From positions 62,001 to 126,000 of the forward strand of contig NZ_CP029642.1 in NCBI RefSeq assembly GCF_003268655.1: a stretch of 64,000 nt of DNA, in the 5' to 3' direction. The stretch is from Arthrobacter dokdonellae (GTDB lineage Bacteria; Actinomycetota; Actinomycetes; Actinomycetales; Micrococcaceae). Below the pieces are notes generated by a model that did no database searches, had not been told where the DNA came from, and saw only the letters and a list, made by a program, of their open reading frames with translations. This document shows, in pieces, positions 18,439 through 27,066 of the stretch (position 1 is its first letter; each line of letters opens with the position of its first letter). The translations under genes were made by a program, and so were the position numbers.

Positions 18439-18523
18439 CCGGGTCCGGGATACCAGATGGCATCACCCGCGGAACGCTTGCCAACTGTTGGATAAAGTTG
18501 TTCAATAGTGAAACATCGTTTAC

Positions 18524-18551
18524 CGTGATGCAAGTCACAGGACGCTACACT
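18524..18551 (+). promoter_or_regulatory. CRP/GlxR-like site and -10 of the amino-acid ABC operon
   Basis: GTGA, TGCAAG, TCAC at 18525-18538 forms the classical CRP-type palindrome (TGTGA-N6-TCACA with one mismatch). A TACACT -10 box follows at 18546-18551. The site covers the expected -35 position, so a CRP/GlxR-type protein bound there would act as class II activator or as repressor. The start codon of the operon is at 18595, after AAAGGG. Confidence 0.5.
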
Positions 18552-18594
18552 AGATTTGATCGCTGTGCTCCAGTTCAGAAACAAAGGGTAAAAT

Positions 18595-19530
18595 ATGCAA
18601 ATTTCATCTAGGCTGACCGTTCGCCTGGCTACCGTCGCGGCCGTTGCAGCATTGGCGCTGACAGGCTGCACCACGGCTTCGCAGGACACCCCGAGCGGTG
18701 CCCCCGCCAACACGGGGGCCGACGCGTCCTTCGACCCGGCCACGGTTGCCAAGGATGACGCCCTCATCGCCATGCTGCCCGCCGCCTTGAAGAGCAAGAC
18801 GACCATTGACGTTGGCTCCGACACCTCCTACGAGCCGGCCGAGTTCCTGGACAAGGACGGCCAGACCCCCATCGGCTACGACGTGGACCTCGCCAAGGCC
18901 ATCGCCGCAACGCTGGGCAAGAAGGCCGATGTCCACACCGCGGACTTCTCCTCCATCCTGCCCAAGCTGGGCACCGTCTACGACCTGGGCATCTCCTCCT
19001 TCACGATCAATCCGGAACGCTCCAAGGCCGTGAACTTTGTCAGCTACTTCAATGCCGGTGTCTTGTGGGCCGTGCAGAAGGGCAACCCCAAGGGCATCAC
19101 CATGGACAACCTGTGCGGCAAGAAGGTGGGCGTCCAGACGGGCACCGTTGAGGAGGATCCGGACGTCAAGGACCGCTCCGCAGCCTGCGTCAAGGCCGGC
19201 AAGCCCGCCATCACCGTCGTTTCGCTCAAGAACCAGACCGACGTCACCACCCGCCTGGTGGGCGGCACCATCGACGCCATGAGCGCCGACTCCCCCATCA
19301 TCAAGAACGCCCTGGCCAAGACCAATGGGCAGCTGCAGACCCTCGGAAAGGTCTATGACTCCGCGCAGCAGGGCATCGCCATTGCCAAGTCGGACACCGT
19401 CTTTGCCGGCGTCATTGAAAAGGTCATGAACAAGCTCATCACCGATGGCACCTACACCAAGATCCTGACCAAGTGGAACAACACCGAGGGCGCCCTGCCG
19501 AAGGCAGTCCTGAACCCGACGGCGGGCTAG
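18595..19530 (+). CDS. Amino-acid ABC transporter substrate-binding lipoprotein
   Basis: 311-residue solute-binding protein (SBP family 3). The signal peptide ends with the lipobox LTGC, giving a lipid-anchored C25; a Thr/Ser/Ala-rich linker follows. GSDTSYEPAEFLDKDGQTPIGYDVDLAKAIA near 78-108 is the family-3 signature, and DLGISSFTINPERSKAVNF follows. It is the first gene of an importer with the permease and ATPase downstream. Polar amino acids are the likely ligands; which one cannot be told. Confidence 0.93.
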   Translation: MQISSRLTVRLATVAAVAALALTGCTTASQDTPSGAPANTGADASFDPATVAKDDALIAMLPAALKSKTTIDVGSDTSYEPAEFLDKDGQTPIGYDVDLAKAIAATLGKKADVHTADFSSILPKLGTVYDLGISSFTINPERSKAVNFVSYFNAGVLWAVQKGNPKGITMDNLCGKKVGVQTGTVEEDPDVKDRSAACVKAGKPAITVVSLKNQTDVTTRLVGGTIDAMSADSPIIKNALAKTNGQLQTLGKVYDSAQQGIAIAKSDTVFAGVIEKVMNKLITDGTYTKILTKWNNTEGALPKAVLNPTAG

Positions 19531-19533
19531 CCC

Positions 19534-20508
19534 TTGAGCCGCCTACTCTCGCGCCGGAGCACCCACAGCGCCGGGCCCGACGTGGAACTGATTGACTCAG
19601 TTCCCGTCCGGCACCCGTGGCGGTGGGTGGGGGCCGTCGTCGTCCTCCTCATCGTGGTCCTGGTCATCCAGTCCATGACCACCAACCCCAAGTTCTATTG
19701 GGGAACGTTCAGGACCTACCTGTTTGACGTCCTGGTCATCCAGGGCGTGGGCTGGACACTCATCCTGACGGTCACCTCGATGATCATCGCCATTGTGCTG
19801 GCCATCATTTTGGCCTTCATGCGGCAGTCGGACAATCCCCTGTTCCGCTACGTCTCCTGGGTATGGGTCTGGTTCTTCCGGGGTACGCCCGTGTACACCC
19901 AGCTGCTGTTCTGGGGTTCGGTCGGCGCCCTTTACCCGAAAATCATCGTCGGCGTGCCGTTTGGGCCCGAACTGTTCTCGTGGGACACGGCCACGGTCAT
20001 CAACGCCACCGTGGGTGCCATTGTCGGGCTGGGCCTGAATGAATCAGCCTATCTGGCGGAAATTTTCCGCGCCGGGCTCAAGTCCGTGGACAACGGCCAG
20101 ATGGAAGCCGCCGAGGCACTGGGCATGCGCCGCTCCAAGGTCATGTGGCGGATCATCCTGCCACAGGCCATGCGCGTGATCATCCCGCCGACGGGCAATG
20201 AAACCATCGGCATGCTCAAGACCACTTCCCTGGTGCTGGCCGTCCCGTTCACCCTGGACCTGACGTTCGTCACGAACGCCCTCGCCAGCCGCACGTTCCT
20301 TCCCATCCCGCTGCTCATGGTGGCAGCGTTCTGGTACCTCGTCATCACCTCGGTGCTGATGGTGGGCCAGTACTACATTGAACGGCACTACGGCAAGGGC
20401 GTGGACAACGTCACCAAGGCGCCCGTCCTGGCCACGGCCGCCGCCGCTGCAGCCCATGCAAAACCGGCTGACCCCGCCGACGGAACCACGGAAGGCGGCC
20501 AGCCATGA
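19534..20508 (+). CDS. Amino-acid ABC transporter permease
   Basis: 324-residue permease of the HisM/GlnP family. TTG start three bases after the binding-protein stop. A TM segment near 28-50 precedes the transport domain with about five TM segments; the cytoplasmic coupling motif [29 protein letters not shown] is at about 190-218. The Ala/Pro-rich tail ([18 protein letters not shown]) is probably disordered. One permease gene only, so it should act as a homodimer. It overlaps the ATPase by 4 nt. Confidence 0.93.
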   Translation: MSRLLSRRSTHSAGPDVELIDSVPVRHPWRWVGAVVVLLIVVLVIQSMTTNPKFYWGTFRTYLFDVLVIQGVGWTLILTVTSMIIAIVLAIILAFMRQSDNPLFRYVSWVWVWFFRGTPVYTQLLFWGSVGALYPKIIVGVPFGPELFSWDTATVINATVGAIVGLGLNESAYLAEIFRAGLKSVDNGQMEAAEALGMRRSKVMWRIILPQAMRVIIPPTGNETIGMLKTTSLVLAVPFTLDLTFVTNALASRTFLPIPLLMVAAFWYLVITSVLMVGQYYIERHYGKGVDNVTKAPVLATAAAAAAHAKPADPADGTTEGGQP

Positions 20509-21308
20509 CGGACACCGCATCAATCAACAAGCAGGAATCCACCCGGGTGAAGCCCCTCGTCGACATTCAGGGCGTGCACAAGCTCTTTGGGGACCACCAC
20601 GTCCTCAAGGGCATCGACATGACGGTGCGGCAGGGCGAGGTCTCGGTCATCATCGGCCCGTCCGGCTCCGGAAAGTCGACGCTGCTGCGCTGCATCAACC
20701 TGCTGGAAACCATCAGCGCCGGCCGCATTTCCGTCCATGACGACCTCATCGGCTACCGCGAGGTCAACGGCAGGCTGCACGACCTGAACACGAAGCAGAT
20801 AGCGGCACAGCGCCGGGAAATCGGCATGGTGTTCCAGCGCTTCAACCTGTTCCCGCACAAGACCGCGCTGCAAAACGTGATTGAGGCGCCCACCCAGGTG
20901 AAGCGCCAGTCCAAGGCCGCCGCGAAGCTGAAGGCGTTCGAGCTGCTGGACATGGTGGGGCTGAGCGACCGCGCCAATTTCTATCCGTCCCAGCTTTCCG
21001 GCGGACAGCAGCAGCGCGTCGCGATTGCCCGGGCCCTGGCCATGGAACCGGAACTGATGCTCTTTGACGAGCCCACGTCCGCCCTGGACCCGGAGCTGGT
21101 GGGCGACGTCCTGGAGGTCATGAAGAACCTGGCCAAGTCCGGCATGACCATGATCGTGGTCACCCACGAGATCGGCTTTGCCCGCGAGGTGGGCGACACC
21201 CTGACGTTCATGGACGGCGGCGTGGTGGTGGAAACCGGGAACCCGCGCGAGATCATCGCCAACCCGCAGCACCGCCGGACGCAGGAATTCCTCAGCCGCG
21301 TGCTCTAG
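20505..21308 (+). CDS. Amino-acid ABC transporter ATP-binding protein
   Basis: 267-residue ATPase of the GlnQ/HisP family. Walker A GPSGSGKS is at 51-58, signature LSGGQQQR near 164-171, Walker [23 protein letters not shown] near 185, and switch [13 protein letters not shown]. It has the family's inserted D-loop region [36 protein letters not shown]. Coupled to the permease by an ATGA overlap. The gene ends six bases before a long inverted repeat. Confidence 0.95.
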   Translation: MTDTASINKQESTRVKPLVDIQGVHKLFGDHHVLKGIDMTVRQGEVSVIIGPSGSGKSTLLRCINLLETISAGRISVHDDLIGYREVNGRLHDLNTKQIAAQRREIGMVFQRFNLFPHKTALQNVIEAPTQVKRQSKAAAKLKAFELLDMVGLSDRANFYPSQLSGGQQQRVAIARALAMEPELMLFDEPTSALDPELVGDVLEVMKNLAKSGMTMIVVTHEIGFAREVGDTLTFMDGGVVVETGNPREIIANPQHRRTQEFLSRVL

Positions 21309-21314
21309 CCCCTC

Positions 21315-21386
21315 CATCTGACCCGCAGTTGCTGTCGAAAAATCGGCCGTTTTCGCGATTTTTCGACAACAACTGCGGGTCAGATG
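21315..21386. repeat. Long near-perfect inverted repeat between convergent genes
   Basis: Arms 21315-21345 and 21356-21386 are 31-nt reverse complements with a single mismatch, around a 10-nt loop (GCCGTTTTCG). The outer part of each arm is CATCTGACCCGCAGTTG and its complement; the inner part is TGTCGAAAAATCG. The stop codon of menD lies inside the right arm. Runs of A and T near the loop would give a U-tract on either strand, so it could terminate both the ABC operon and menD. Confidence 0.85.
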
Positions 21387-23212
21387 CTTAAGGCCGAGGC
21401 GATGCGGGCATGGAACTCGCGCAGGCCCTCCCGCGTGGCCGCGACCTCCACGATGCTGCGCCCATGCACCGGCGGGGCAAGCGCGGCAGCGAGTTCCGCC
21501 GTCGTACGGACCTGCGTGTGGCGCCAGCCGTAGGCCGCGGCCAGCGAACCCAGGTCCACGGCGTGCGGTGTCCCAAAGAAGCGTTCGACGGCGGCCGCAT
21601 AGTTGGGTGCCTCGGCCAGCCGGCCGTGCTCCAGGACCGAGAAGATGCCCCCGCCGGCGTCATTGAGGACGATGAGCTGGACATCGGCTTCATGCTCCCC
21701 GGTGCCGAGCAGGAGCGCGCCGGAATCGTGCAGGAGGGTGACGTCGCCCAGCAGCACACGGGTAGGCGCGCCGGTGGCGAGGCCAATGCCCGTGGCAGTG
21801 GCGACGGTGCCGTCGATGCCGGACAGTCCGCGGTTGGCAAAAACCCGCACCGGTCCCGCGCCGCCGTCGGGACCGGCCGGCGCGGGGCGGCCGGCAAGGT
21901 CGGCGTCGCGCACCGGATTGGACGAGCCCAACACCAGGTTGGCTGGCCCTTGCGCCGCGTCGTCCTGCATGCCGTCCCACACCTGGCGGGCCACTGCCGG
22001 TCCGCTGAGGGTTCCGGGATGTGCGGAATCGGCCAGGACTGCGTCCAGGCGTTGTTCAGCCGCCCTGGCCGCGTCCTGCCAGGCATCCAGCCAGCCGTCC
22101 GGACCGAATCCGGCATAGCCGACCAGCTGGTCCCATTGCGTCAGCACCAGTTCGGGGCGGCGGCCGGCGTCGAACCAGGCGACCGGCCGCGGTACGTAGA
22201 GGGCCCGTTCCAGGTCCGCGCGCGCCAGCAGTTGCGCCACGGGCCGCGACAGCGTGGGACGGCCAAAGACCACTACGCGCTGAATCGGTTGGGCCGAATC
22301 CGGCCCGAACTTCCCCAGCAGCAGCCGGTACGGGCCCACGGCATTGGGGCCGAACCTGGCGTTGGACGACGGCTCGGCCAGGAGGGGCAGGCCCAAGGTG
22401 CGGGCAAAGTGCTCGGCGGCCGGCCCGGCGTCGTGCCCGGCCAGGACCACGGTGCGGTGGCTCGTGGACGGCAGGGCGAACTCCGGGGATCGGGCTTCCG
22501 GCGGTGGAGCGTGGGGCCCCGGACGCGAGGGCCCCGACCCGAGCTCGCGAGTGGTGGGGGCGCCTGGGGAGCGAGATCCAGGGGTTTCGACAAGCTCACC
22601 CAGCGGGGCGGGCTCAACCAGCGGGGCGGGCTCAACCAGCGGCATGAGCCGCTCCCACTCCGAACCGTCGAGCGCCGGCGTCAGCGGGTCGCGGAAGGCC
22701 AGGTTCACCTGCACGGGCCCGGCCGGGATGCCTTCCAGGCGGCCCCGGGCCGCACTGAGGGCCGTGGCGATGGCGCTCGTGGGGTCGATCCCGGCGGCGA
22801 CATCGGTGGCGAACCGCACGTGCTCGCCGAAGAGGTCCAGCTGGAAGGTGGTCTGGTTGGCGCCGGTGCCGCGCAGTTCCTCGGGCCGGTCAGCGGAGAG
22901 CACCAGCAGCGGTGTCCCGGTGTGGTTGGCCTCCATGACGGCCGGCATCAGGTTGCCCACCGCCGTGCCGGACGTGGTCAGCACCGCCGCCGGGCCGCGC
23001 GAACCCTCCGCCAATCCCAGGGCGGTGAACCCGGCCACGCGTTCGTCGATCCGGACGTACGTGGTGAGCCTGCCGTCGGCCTCGGCCTCGGCCAGCGCAT
23101 AGACGAGCGGCGCGCTGCGGGAGCCCGGCGCCACCACGACATGCCGCACCCCGGCCCGCTCCAGCGCGTCCACCACGTACCGGGCGGCGTCCATCGAACT
23201 AAGTAAACTCAC
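21380..23212 (-). CDS. menD: SEPHCHC synthase (2-succinyl-5-enolpyruvyl-6-hydroxy-3-cyclohexene-1-carboxylate synthase)
   Basis: ThDP-dependent enzyme joining isochorismate and 2-oxoglutarate. About 610 residues from a GTG at 23212 (SLLSSMDAARYVVDAL...); the ATG at 23194 is the alternative, and the frame open to 23425 has no coding character. VRIDERVAGF carries the ThDP glutamate, TSGTAVGNLMPAVMEANHTG and LSADRPEELRGTGANQT are MenD signatures, and ANRGLSGIDGTVATATG and NDAGGGIFSVLEHG lie in the C-terminal ThDP domain. A Pro/Gly/Arg/Ser-rich stretch of about 50 residues (roughly 190-245), beginning LVEPAPLVEPAPLGELVETPG, is not part of the family fold and comes from repeat DNA; it sits in a linker before the central domain. 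Confidence 0.92.
   Translation of the reverse strand: MSLLSSMDAARYVVDALERAGVRHVVVAPGSRSAPLVYALAEAEADGRLTTYVRIDERVAGFTALGLAEGSRGPAAVLTTSGTAVGNLMPAVMEANHTGTPLLVLSADRPEELRGTGANQTTFQLDLFGEHVRFATDVAAGIDPTSAIATALSAARGRLEGIPAGPVQVNLAFRDPLTPALDGSEWERLMPLVEPAPLVEPAPLGELVETPGSRSPGAPTTRELGSGPSRPGPHAPPPEARSPEFALPSTSHRTVVLAGHDAGPAAEHFARTLGLPLLAEPSSNARFGPNAVGPYRLLLGKFGPDSAQPIQRVVVFGRPTLSRPVAQLLARADLERALYVPRPVAWFDAGRRPELVLTQWDQLVGYAGFGPDGWLDAWQDAARAAEQRLDAVLADSAHPGTLSGPAVARQVWDGMQDDAAQGPANLVLGSSNPVRDADLAGRPAPAGPDGGAGPVRVFANRGLSGIDGTVATATGIGLATGAPTRVLLGDVTLLHDSGALLLGTGEHEADVQLIVLNDAGGGIFSVLEHGRLAEAPNYAAAVERFFGTPHAVDLGSLAAAYGWRHTQVRTTAELAAALAPPVHGRSIVEVAATREGLREFHARIASALSI
22583..22636. repeat. Dispersed element plus 18-bp tandem repeat inside menD
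   Basis: GGTTTCGACAAGCTCACC at 22583-22600 is one mismatch from the reverse complement of the element seen at 54770. It is followed by two exact copies of CAGCGGGGCGGGCTCAAC (22601-22618, 22619-22636). Both repeats stay in frame and encode the LVEPAP-LVEPAP linker of MenD. Confidence 0.8.
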
Positions 23213-23357
23213 GCCACCATCTAACCACCCCGGACCGGCCTCGACGCGCCCGCAGGGCTCGCCCCATGCGCTCCCACCGCTCGCGGGCTCGCGGCGGGTC
23301 CCTCGCGCCCGTGGGCCCAGCTCGACCACCGGTCGCGTGGCGGCCCGGCCTTCCGAG

Positions 23358-24323
23358 CTATAGCAGCGCGTGGCAGCGGCGGAGGCGCTCCAGCCACCAG
23401 TCGCGGCGCTCCGCCGTGGCGGCAAAGCGGTCCAGCAGCTCCGGGTCCGCGGTCACGTCCCGCACGGCGATGCCCCCGGCCACGGCCACCAGGCTGTCCG
23501 GCACAACGTCGCCGCCCATCAGCGAGACCGTCCCCAGCCCACAGGCATAGGGCAGCTGGGGCAGGGCGGCCGCCAGCGCCAGGCCCGTCCGGATCCCCAC
23601 GGACGAGTCCAGCGCCGAACTGACGACGGCGGGCAGTCCCGCCTCGGCGACGATCTCCAGCGCCTGCCGCACACCGCCGAGGGGCGCCGCCTTGACCACG
23701 AGCAGGTCCGCGGCACCGGCGCGGGCCACGGCCAGCGGGTCGGTGGCCTTGCGCACGCTTTCGTCCGCGGCGATCAGCACGGAACCGGACAGGGCCCGCC
23801 GCACAGCGGCCAGGTCCGCCACGGAGGCTGCGGGCTGTTCGGCGTATTCGAGCCCAAACACGGAGAGCATGGTCAGCGCCCGGACCGCCTGCTCGACGTC
23901 CCATCCGCCGTTCGCGTCCACCCGGATCCTCGCGTCGGGCAGCAGGTGCCGCACCGCGCCGACCCGGGCGGCGTCGTCGCCCAGCGTCTGGCCGGCCTCG
24001 GCGACCTTGACCTTGACGGTGTGGACGGTGTCGAACGCGCCAAGGACGGCGGGCACCTCGGCGGCTGAAACGGCGGGAACCGTGGCATTGACCGGAATCC
24101 ACTCGCGCACGGGTGCCGGGTACCCAACCCAGCCGGCTTCCAGGGCCGAGGCCAGCCACCTGGCCGACTCGGCGTCGTCGTACTCCACAAACGGCGAGAA
24201 CTCGGCCCACCCTGCCGGCCCCTCCAGCAGCACCACCTCCCGCTCCAGCACGCCCCGGAATTTCACCCGCATCGGGAGGGTGGCAACGCGGGCGGAGGCG
24301 AGGAGTTCGTCGAGGGCAACCAT
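23358..24323 (-). CDS. menC: o-Succinylbenzoate synthase
   Basis: Dehydrates SHCHC to o-succinylbenzoate; enolase superfamily. 321 residues from the ATG at 24323. Catalytic and metal residues are visible: VKVKVAE (lysine acid/base), RVDANGGW (metal aspartate), EYAEQP (metal glutamate), AADES (metal aspartate/glutamate) and VVKAAPLGG (second lysine). I prefer this ATG because a TAAAGT -10 box ends seven bases upstream, which fits a leaderless mRNA; ATG at 24329 is in the same frame. A 145-nt GC-rich gap separates it from menD. Confidence 0.92.
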   Translation of the reverse strand: MVALDELLASARVATLPMRVKFRGVLEREVVLLEGPAGWAEFSPFVEYDDAESARWLASALEAGWVGYPAPVREWIPVNATVPAVSAAEVPAVLGAFDTVHTVKVKVAEAGQTLGDDAARVGAVRHLLPDARIRVDANGGWDVEQAVRALTMLSVFGLEYAEQPAASVADLAAVRRALSGSVLIAADESVRKATDPLAVARAGAADLLVVKAAPLGGVRQALEIVAEAGLPAVVSSALDSSVGIRTGLALAAALPQLPYACGLGTVSLMGGDVVPDSLVAVAGGIAVRDVTADPELLDRFAATAERRDWWLERLRRCHALL

Positions 24324-24330
24324 GGCCATC

Positions 24331-24336
24331 ACTTTA
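24331..24336 (-). promoter_or_regulatory. -10 box of leaderless menC
   Basis: On the minus strand TAAAGT is followed by seven bases (GATGGCC) and the menC ATG. There is no Shine-Dalgarno, so the transcript probably starts at the ATG. Confidence 0.45.
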
Positions 24337-24409
24337 GCGCCCGGATGGGCGGCAGCGCTTCGGGAACCCGGCCAGCTTCCTTTCATGAATCTATGGGAAC
24401 CTAGTCAGG

Positions 24410-25312
24410 ATGAGTACGCATGCACCGGGTTCCCGCCGCCGAAGCAGCCTGCGCCGAGCCGCGCCCATCTCCGCCGTCCCGTTCGTCACCGGCGCCCTCA
24501 TTTCGCTGGCGGGGCTGGTGGCGACCTACATGTTTTTCGTCGAAAGCACCACGGGGCAGTTCATGGACGAGTCCGCCCTGGTCCAGGCAAAGGTGGCCCA
24601 GCGCTTCATCGGCCTGCCGGCCGCGGGGGTCCTGGACTTTCTTCCGGCCACCTCAGTGGTCATTGCGGCACTGGTGGTGCTGTTTGTCACGCTGGCCCGG
24701 CGCCGCTGGAAGGCGGCCGGCATTGCCCTGGCCGCCATGGCCGCGGCGAACGTCACCACCCAGCTGATCAAGCTTGGCCTGCCGGACAGGCCGTTTGTCG
24801 GCGTGCAGACGCTGTCGCTGAACTCTCTCCCGTCCGGCCACAGCACGCTCGCGGCCAGCGCCGCGGCGGCGGTTTTCCTGGTTGTTTCCCCGCGCTGGCG
24901 CCCCGCGGCGGCGTTTGTGGGCGGCAGCTACGCCGTCGTCGCCGGGATCGCCACGCTGATCAACCAGTGGCACCGGCCGGCCGACGTCGTTGCGGCCTTC
25001 TTCGTGGTGGCCTTTTGGACGTGCGCCGCCGCACTGCCGGTGATGCGCACCGGACGCTCGTGGAATGTGTGGCTCGGCTCGGGGCGGCACTGGGCGTCGC
25101 GCCGCTGGTGGACGGGGCTGGCCGCGCTGGTCGCCATCATCGCCGCCGTCTCCACGGCGCTGGTCCTGCGTGCAGTGTCCACCCACGCCCACGACAGCAT
25201 CATCAGCTTTTTCGCGGCCGGGGTGGGGCTGATTGTGGTGGCCGGCTATGGCCTGACCGTCCTTGGGACGCTGCTCCTGACCCAACAGGTACGACGCCGT
25301 TCCTCCCGTTAA
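24410..25312 (+). CDS. PAP2 family phosphatase, membrane
   Basis: 300-residue integral membrane phosphatase with about six TM segments. The three PAP2 motifs are present: KLGLPDRP near 122-129, PSGHSTLAAS near 141-150, and a third with LINQWHRPADVVAAF near 184-198, holding the catalytic histidine. A basic N-terminus (GSRRRSSLRRA) stays in the cytoplasm. Such enzymes dephosphorylate undecaprenyl diphosphate or phosphatidic acid at the outer face of the membrane; the exact substrate is not shown. Divergent from menC. Confidence 0.9.
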   Translation: MSTHAPGSRRRSSLRRAAPISAVPFVTGALISLAGLVATYMFFVESTTGQFMDESALVQAKVAQRFIGLPAAGVLDFLPATSVVIAALVVLFVTLARRRWKAAGIALAAMAAANVTTQLIKLGLPDRPFVGVQTLSLNSLPSGHSTLAASAAAAVFLVVSPRWRPAAAFVGGSYAVVAGIATLINQWHRPADVVAAFFVVAFWTCAAALPVMRTGRSWNVWLGSGRHWASRRWWTGLAALVAIIAAVSTALVLRAVSTHAHDSIISFFAAGVGLIVVAGYGLTVLGTLLLTQQVRRRSSR

Positions 25313-25353
25313 GCGGCTGCCCCGGCTCCGCTGTGGTTGGGGGGACAGACGGT

Positions 25354-26478
25354 TCACAGGGCCGCGGCGAGGGGCTCCCAGAAGTAGTTGAAGTTCTCCC
25401 GCGGGCCGGCCATGAGGCGCTGGGTGAACAGGACCCCGATGAAGCCGGCCGACGGGTTGACGTAGGCGGTGGTGCCCGTCCCGCCCGTCCAGCCGTAGCC
25501 GCCGGGCGCCCTCCACGGCTCACGGCCCTCGGTGTCCACGGCCACCTGCCAGCCCCAGGAGACTCCCGGTCCCACCATTTCCGCCAGGCCTTCACGCTGG
25601 AGGTCGTTGAGCTGGTCCGACGTCATGTGGCGGCGCTGCTCGGCTGGCAGCAGCGCATCGCCCTCAAGCGCCGTCAGAAAGGCCATGTAGTCCGGGACCG
25701 TGGACACGAGGCCGCCGCCCAGCGATTCAAAGGCCGGCGCGTGCGAGAAGACGCCGTCCGGCGCATCAAGGACTTCCAGCCCGTCCGGACCGGGGCGGTA
25801 GGCCGTGGGCAGTTCGGCCGGGTCGGCGAAGAAGCCGGTGCCGTCCATGCCGAGCGGGCCCGTGACGCGTTCGGCCAGGATCTGGCGCAGCGGTCCTGCG
25901 CCGGCGCGGGCCAGCAGCACCGACAGGAGGTCGCTGCCGGTATGGTAGCTCCACCGCGTTCCAGGCTGGTGTTCCAGCGGGAGCCCGGCCAGCCGGTGCA
26001 TGAATTCATCCGGCGTCATGGCCGGCGGGATGGGGTCCGGTGCGATCCCTGCCTCAGCCATGGCCCGGGCGAGGGGTGTGCTGTCGAAGATGGCGCCCAT
26101 GCCGTGGGTGAGGGTGAGCAGGTGTCGGACGGTGATGTCGCGTTCAGCCGGGACGGTGCGCTCCAACGGCGCGTCCGGGCTGGTCAGGACCCGGGGATAG
26201 GCCAGCTCGGGCAGCCACACGTCAGCGGGGTCGTCGGGCGCCAGCGTGCCGTCGGCGATCATCGAGGCGGCGAGGGCGCCGGCCACGGGCTTGCCGAGTG
26301 AGGCGATCCGGAACGGCGTGTCCGTGCGCATCTTCCCTGGTTGTCCCAGGGTCCGCACGCCGGTGGCGAAGTATTCGGTGGTGCCGCCGTGGCGGATGCC
26401 GGCCACCAGCCCGGGCGCCCAGCCGGAATCCACTTTTTTCTGCAGGGCCCGCCACACCGGTTCGAATTGAGCGCTCAT
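25354..26478 (-). CDS. Serine hydrolase (beta-lactamase / esterase family)
   Basis: 374-residue class C-type serine hydrolase. The nucleophile motif SLGK is at 60-63 (FRIASLGKPVAG), the tyrosine motif is in WSYHTGSDLLS near 168, and WGWQVAVDTEGREPWRAPGGYGWTGGTGTTAYVNP near 310-345 carries the third (GGTGTT). No signal peptide is seen, so it is probably a cytoplasmic esterase or amidase rather than a secreted beta-lactamase. Start at ATG 26478; the open frame extends 12 codons further without a ribosome site. Confidence 0.88.
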   Translation of the reverse strand: MSAQFEPVWRALQKKVDSGWAPGLVAGIRHGGTTEYFATGVRTLGQPGKMRTDTPFRIASLGKPVAGALAASMIADGTLAPDDPADVWLPELAYPRVLTSPDAPLERTVPAERDITVRHLLTLTHGMGAIFDSTPLARAMAEAGIAPDPIPPAMTPDEFMHRLAGLPLEHQPGTRWSYHTGSDLLSVLLARAGAGPLRQILAERVTGPLGMDGTGFFADPAELPTAYRPGPDGLEVLDAPDGVFSHAPAFESLGGGLVSTVPDYMAFLTALEGDALLPAEQRRHMTSDQLNDLQREGLAEMVGPGVSWGWQVAVDTEGREPWRAPGGYGWTGGTGTTAYVNPSAGFIGVLFTQRLMAGPRENFNYFWEPLAAAL

Positions 26479-26541
26479 GGTTCCATGATCGGCACCGCCG
26501 GCCCGAGCCGTCAACAGCAGCTTTCGGCGCGGGAAAACTGT

Positions 26542-26976
26542 CTATTCGGCGATGTCCTCGGCCCACAGCTGGGGATGCTCCTGCTGGAAGGCGCGCATCA
26601 TCGCCACGCAGCGCTGGTCGTCCAGGACGTCCACGATGACCCCGCGCGAGCGCAGGAGGTCGAATTCGCCCTCAAACGTCCGGGCCTCGCCCACCACCAC
26701 GCGCGGAATCTTGAACTGGATGATGGTTCCCGTGCACATGGCACACGGCGCCAGCGTCGTGTACAGGACGGTGTCGCGGTAGGTGTCCTGCCGCCCGGCG
26801 GCCCGCAGCGCCGACATTTCCCCGTGCGCAATGGGGTCGCCATGCTGGACCCGTTCGTTATGCCCGACGGCGACCACCTCGCCGCCGCGGGCCAGGGCGG
26901 CCCCGATGGGGATGCCCCCTTGGGACAGGCTCTCACGTGCGGCCTGGTAGGCGGCCTCAAAGGCGGGATCGGTCAT
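26542..26976 (-). CDS. Cytosine deaminase, yeast FCY1-like
   Basis: 144-residue zinc-dependent deaminase of the CDA/dCMP fold. Zinc site: H51 with catalytic E53 (HGE) and C78/C81 (PCAMC). Beyond the zinc site it follows yeast cytosine deaminase closely: GIPIGAAL near 21-28, DTVLYTTLAPCAMCTG, IPRVVVGEA near 90-98, and the tail HPQLWAEDIAE, which corresponds to the FCY1 tail. Ordinary bacterial cytosine deaminases (CodA) are unrelated amidohydrolases. Guanine deaminase or a general nucleoside deaminase is the main alternative. GGAAG precedes the ATG. The MFS gene upstream on the same strand could be a partner. Confidence 0.85.
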   Translation of the reverse strand: MTDPAFEAAYQAARESLSQGGIPIGAALARGGEVVAVGHNERVQHGDPIAHGEMSALRAAGRQDTYRDTVLYTTLAPCAMCTGTIIQFKIPRVVVGEARTFEGEFDLLRSRGVIVDVLDDQRCVAMMRAFQQEHPQLWAEDIAE

Positions 26977-27066
26977 CGTGGTGTGCTTCCAATCGTGGTG
27001 GGGGCGGGCTGCGGGCGGTTTACCTCTGGCTCACTCATTCAGGTGGTTTCATTCAGGCTATTTGAT

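Noticed and set aside
22601..22636. Short tandem repeats as a CRISPR array
   Set aside because: Only two 18-bp copies without spacers, inside the menD reading frame; no cas gene is in the window.
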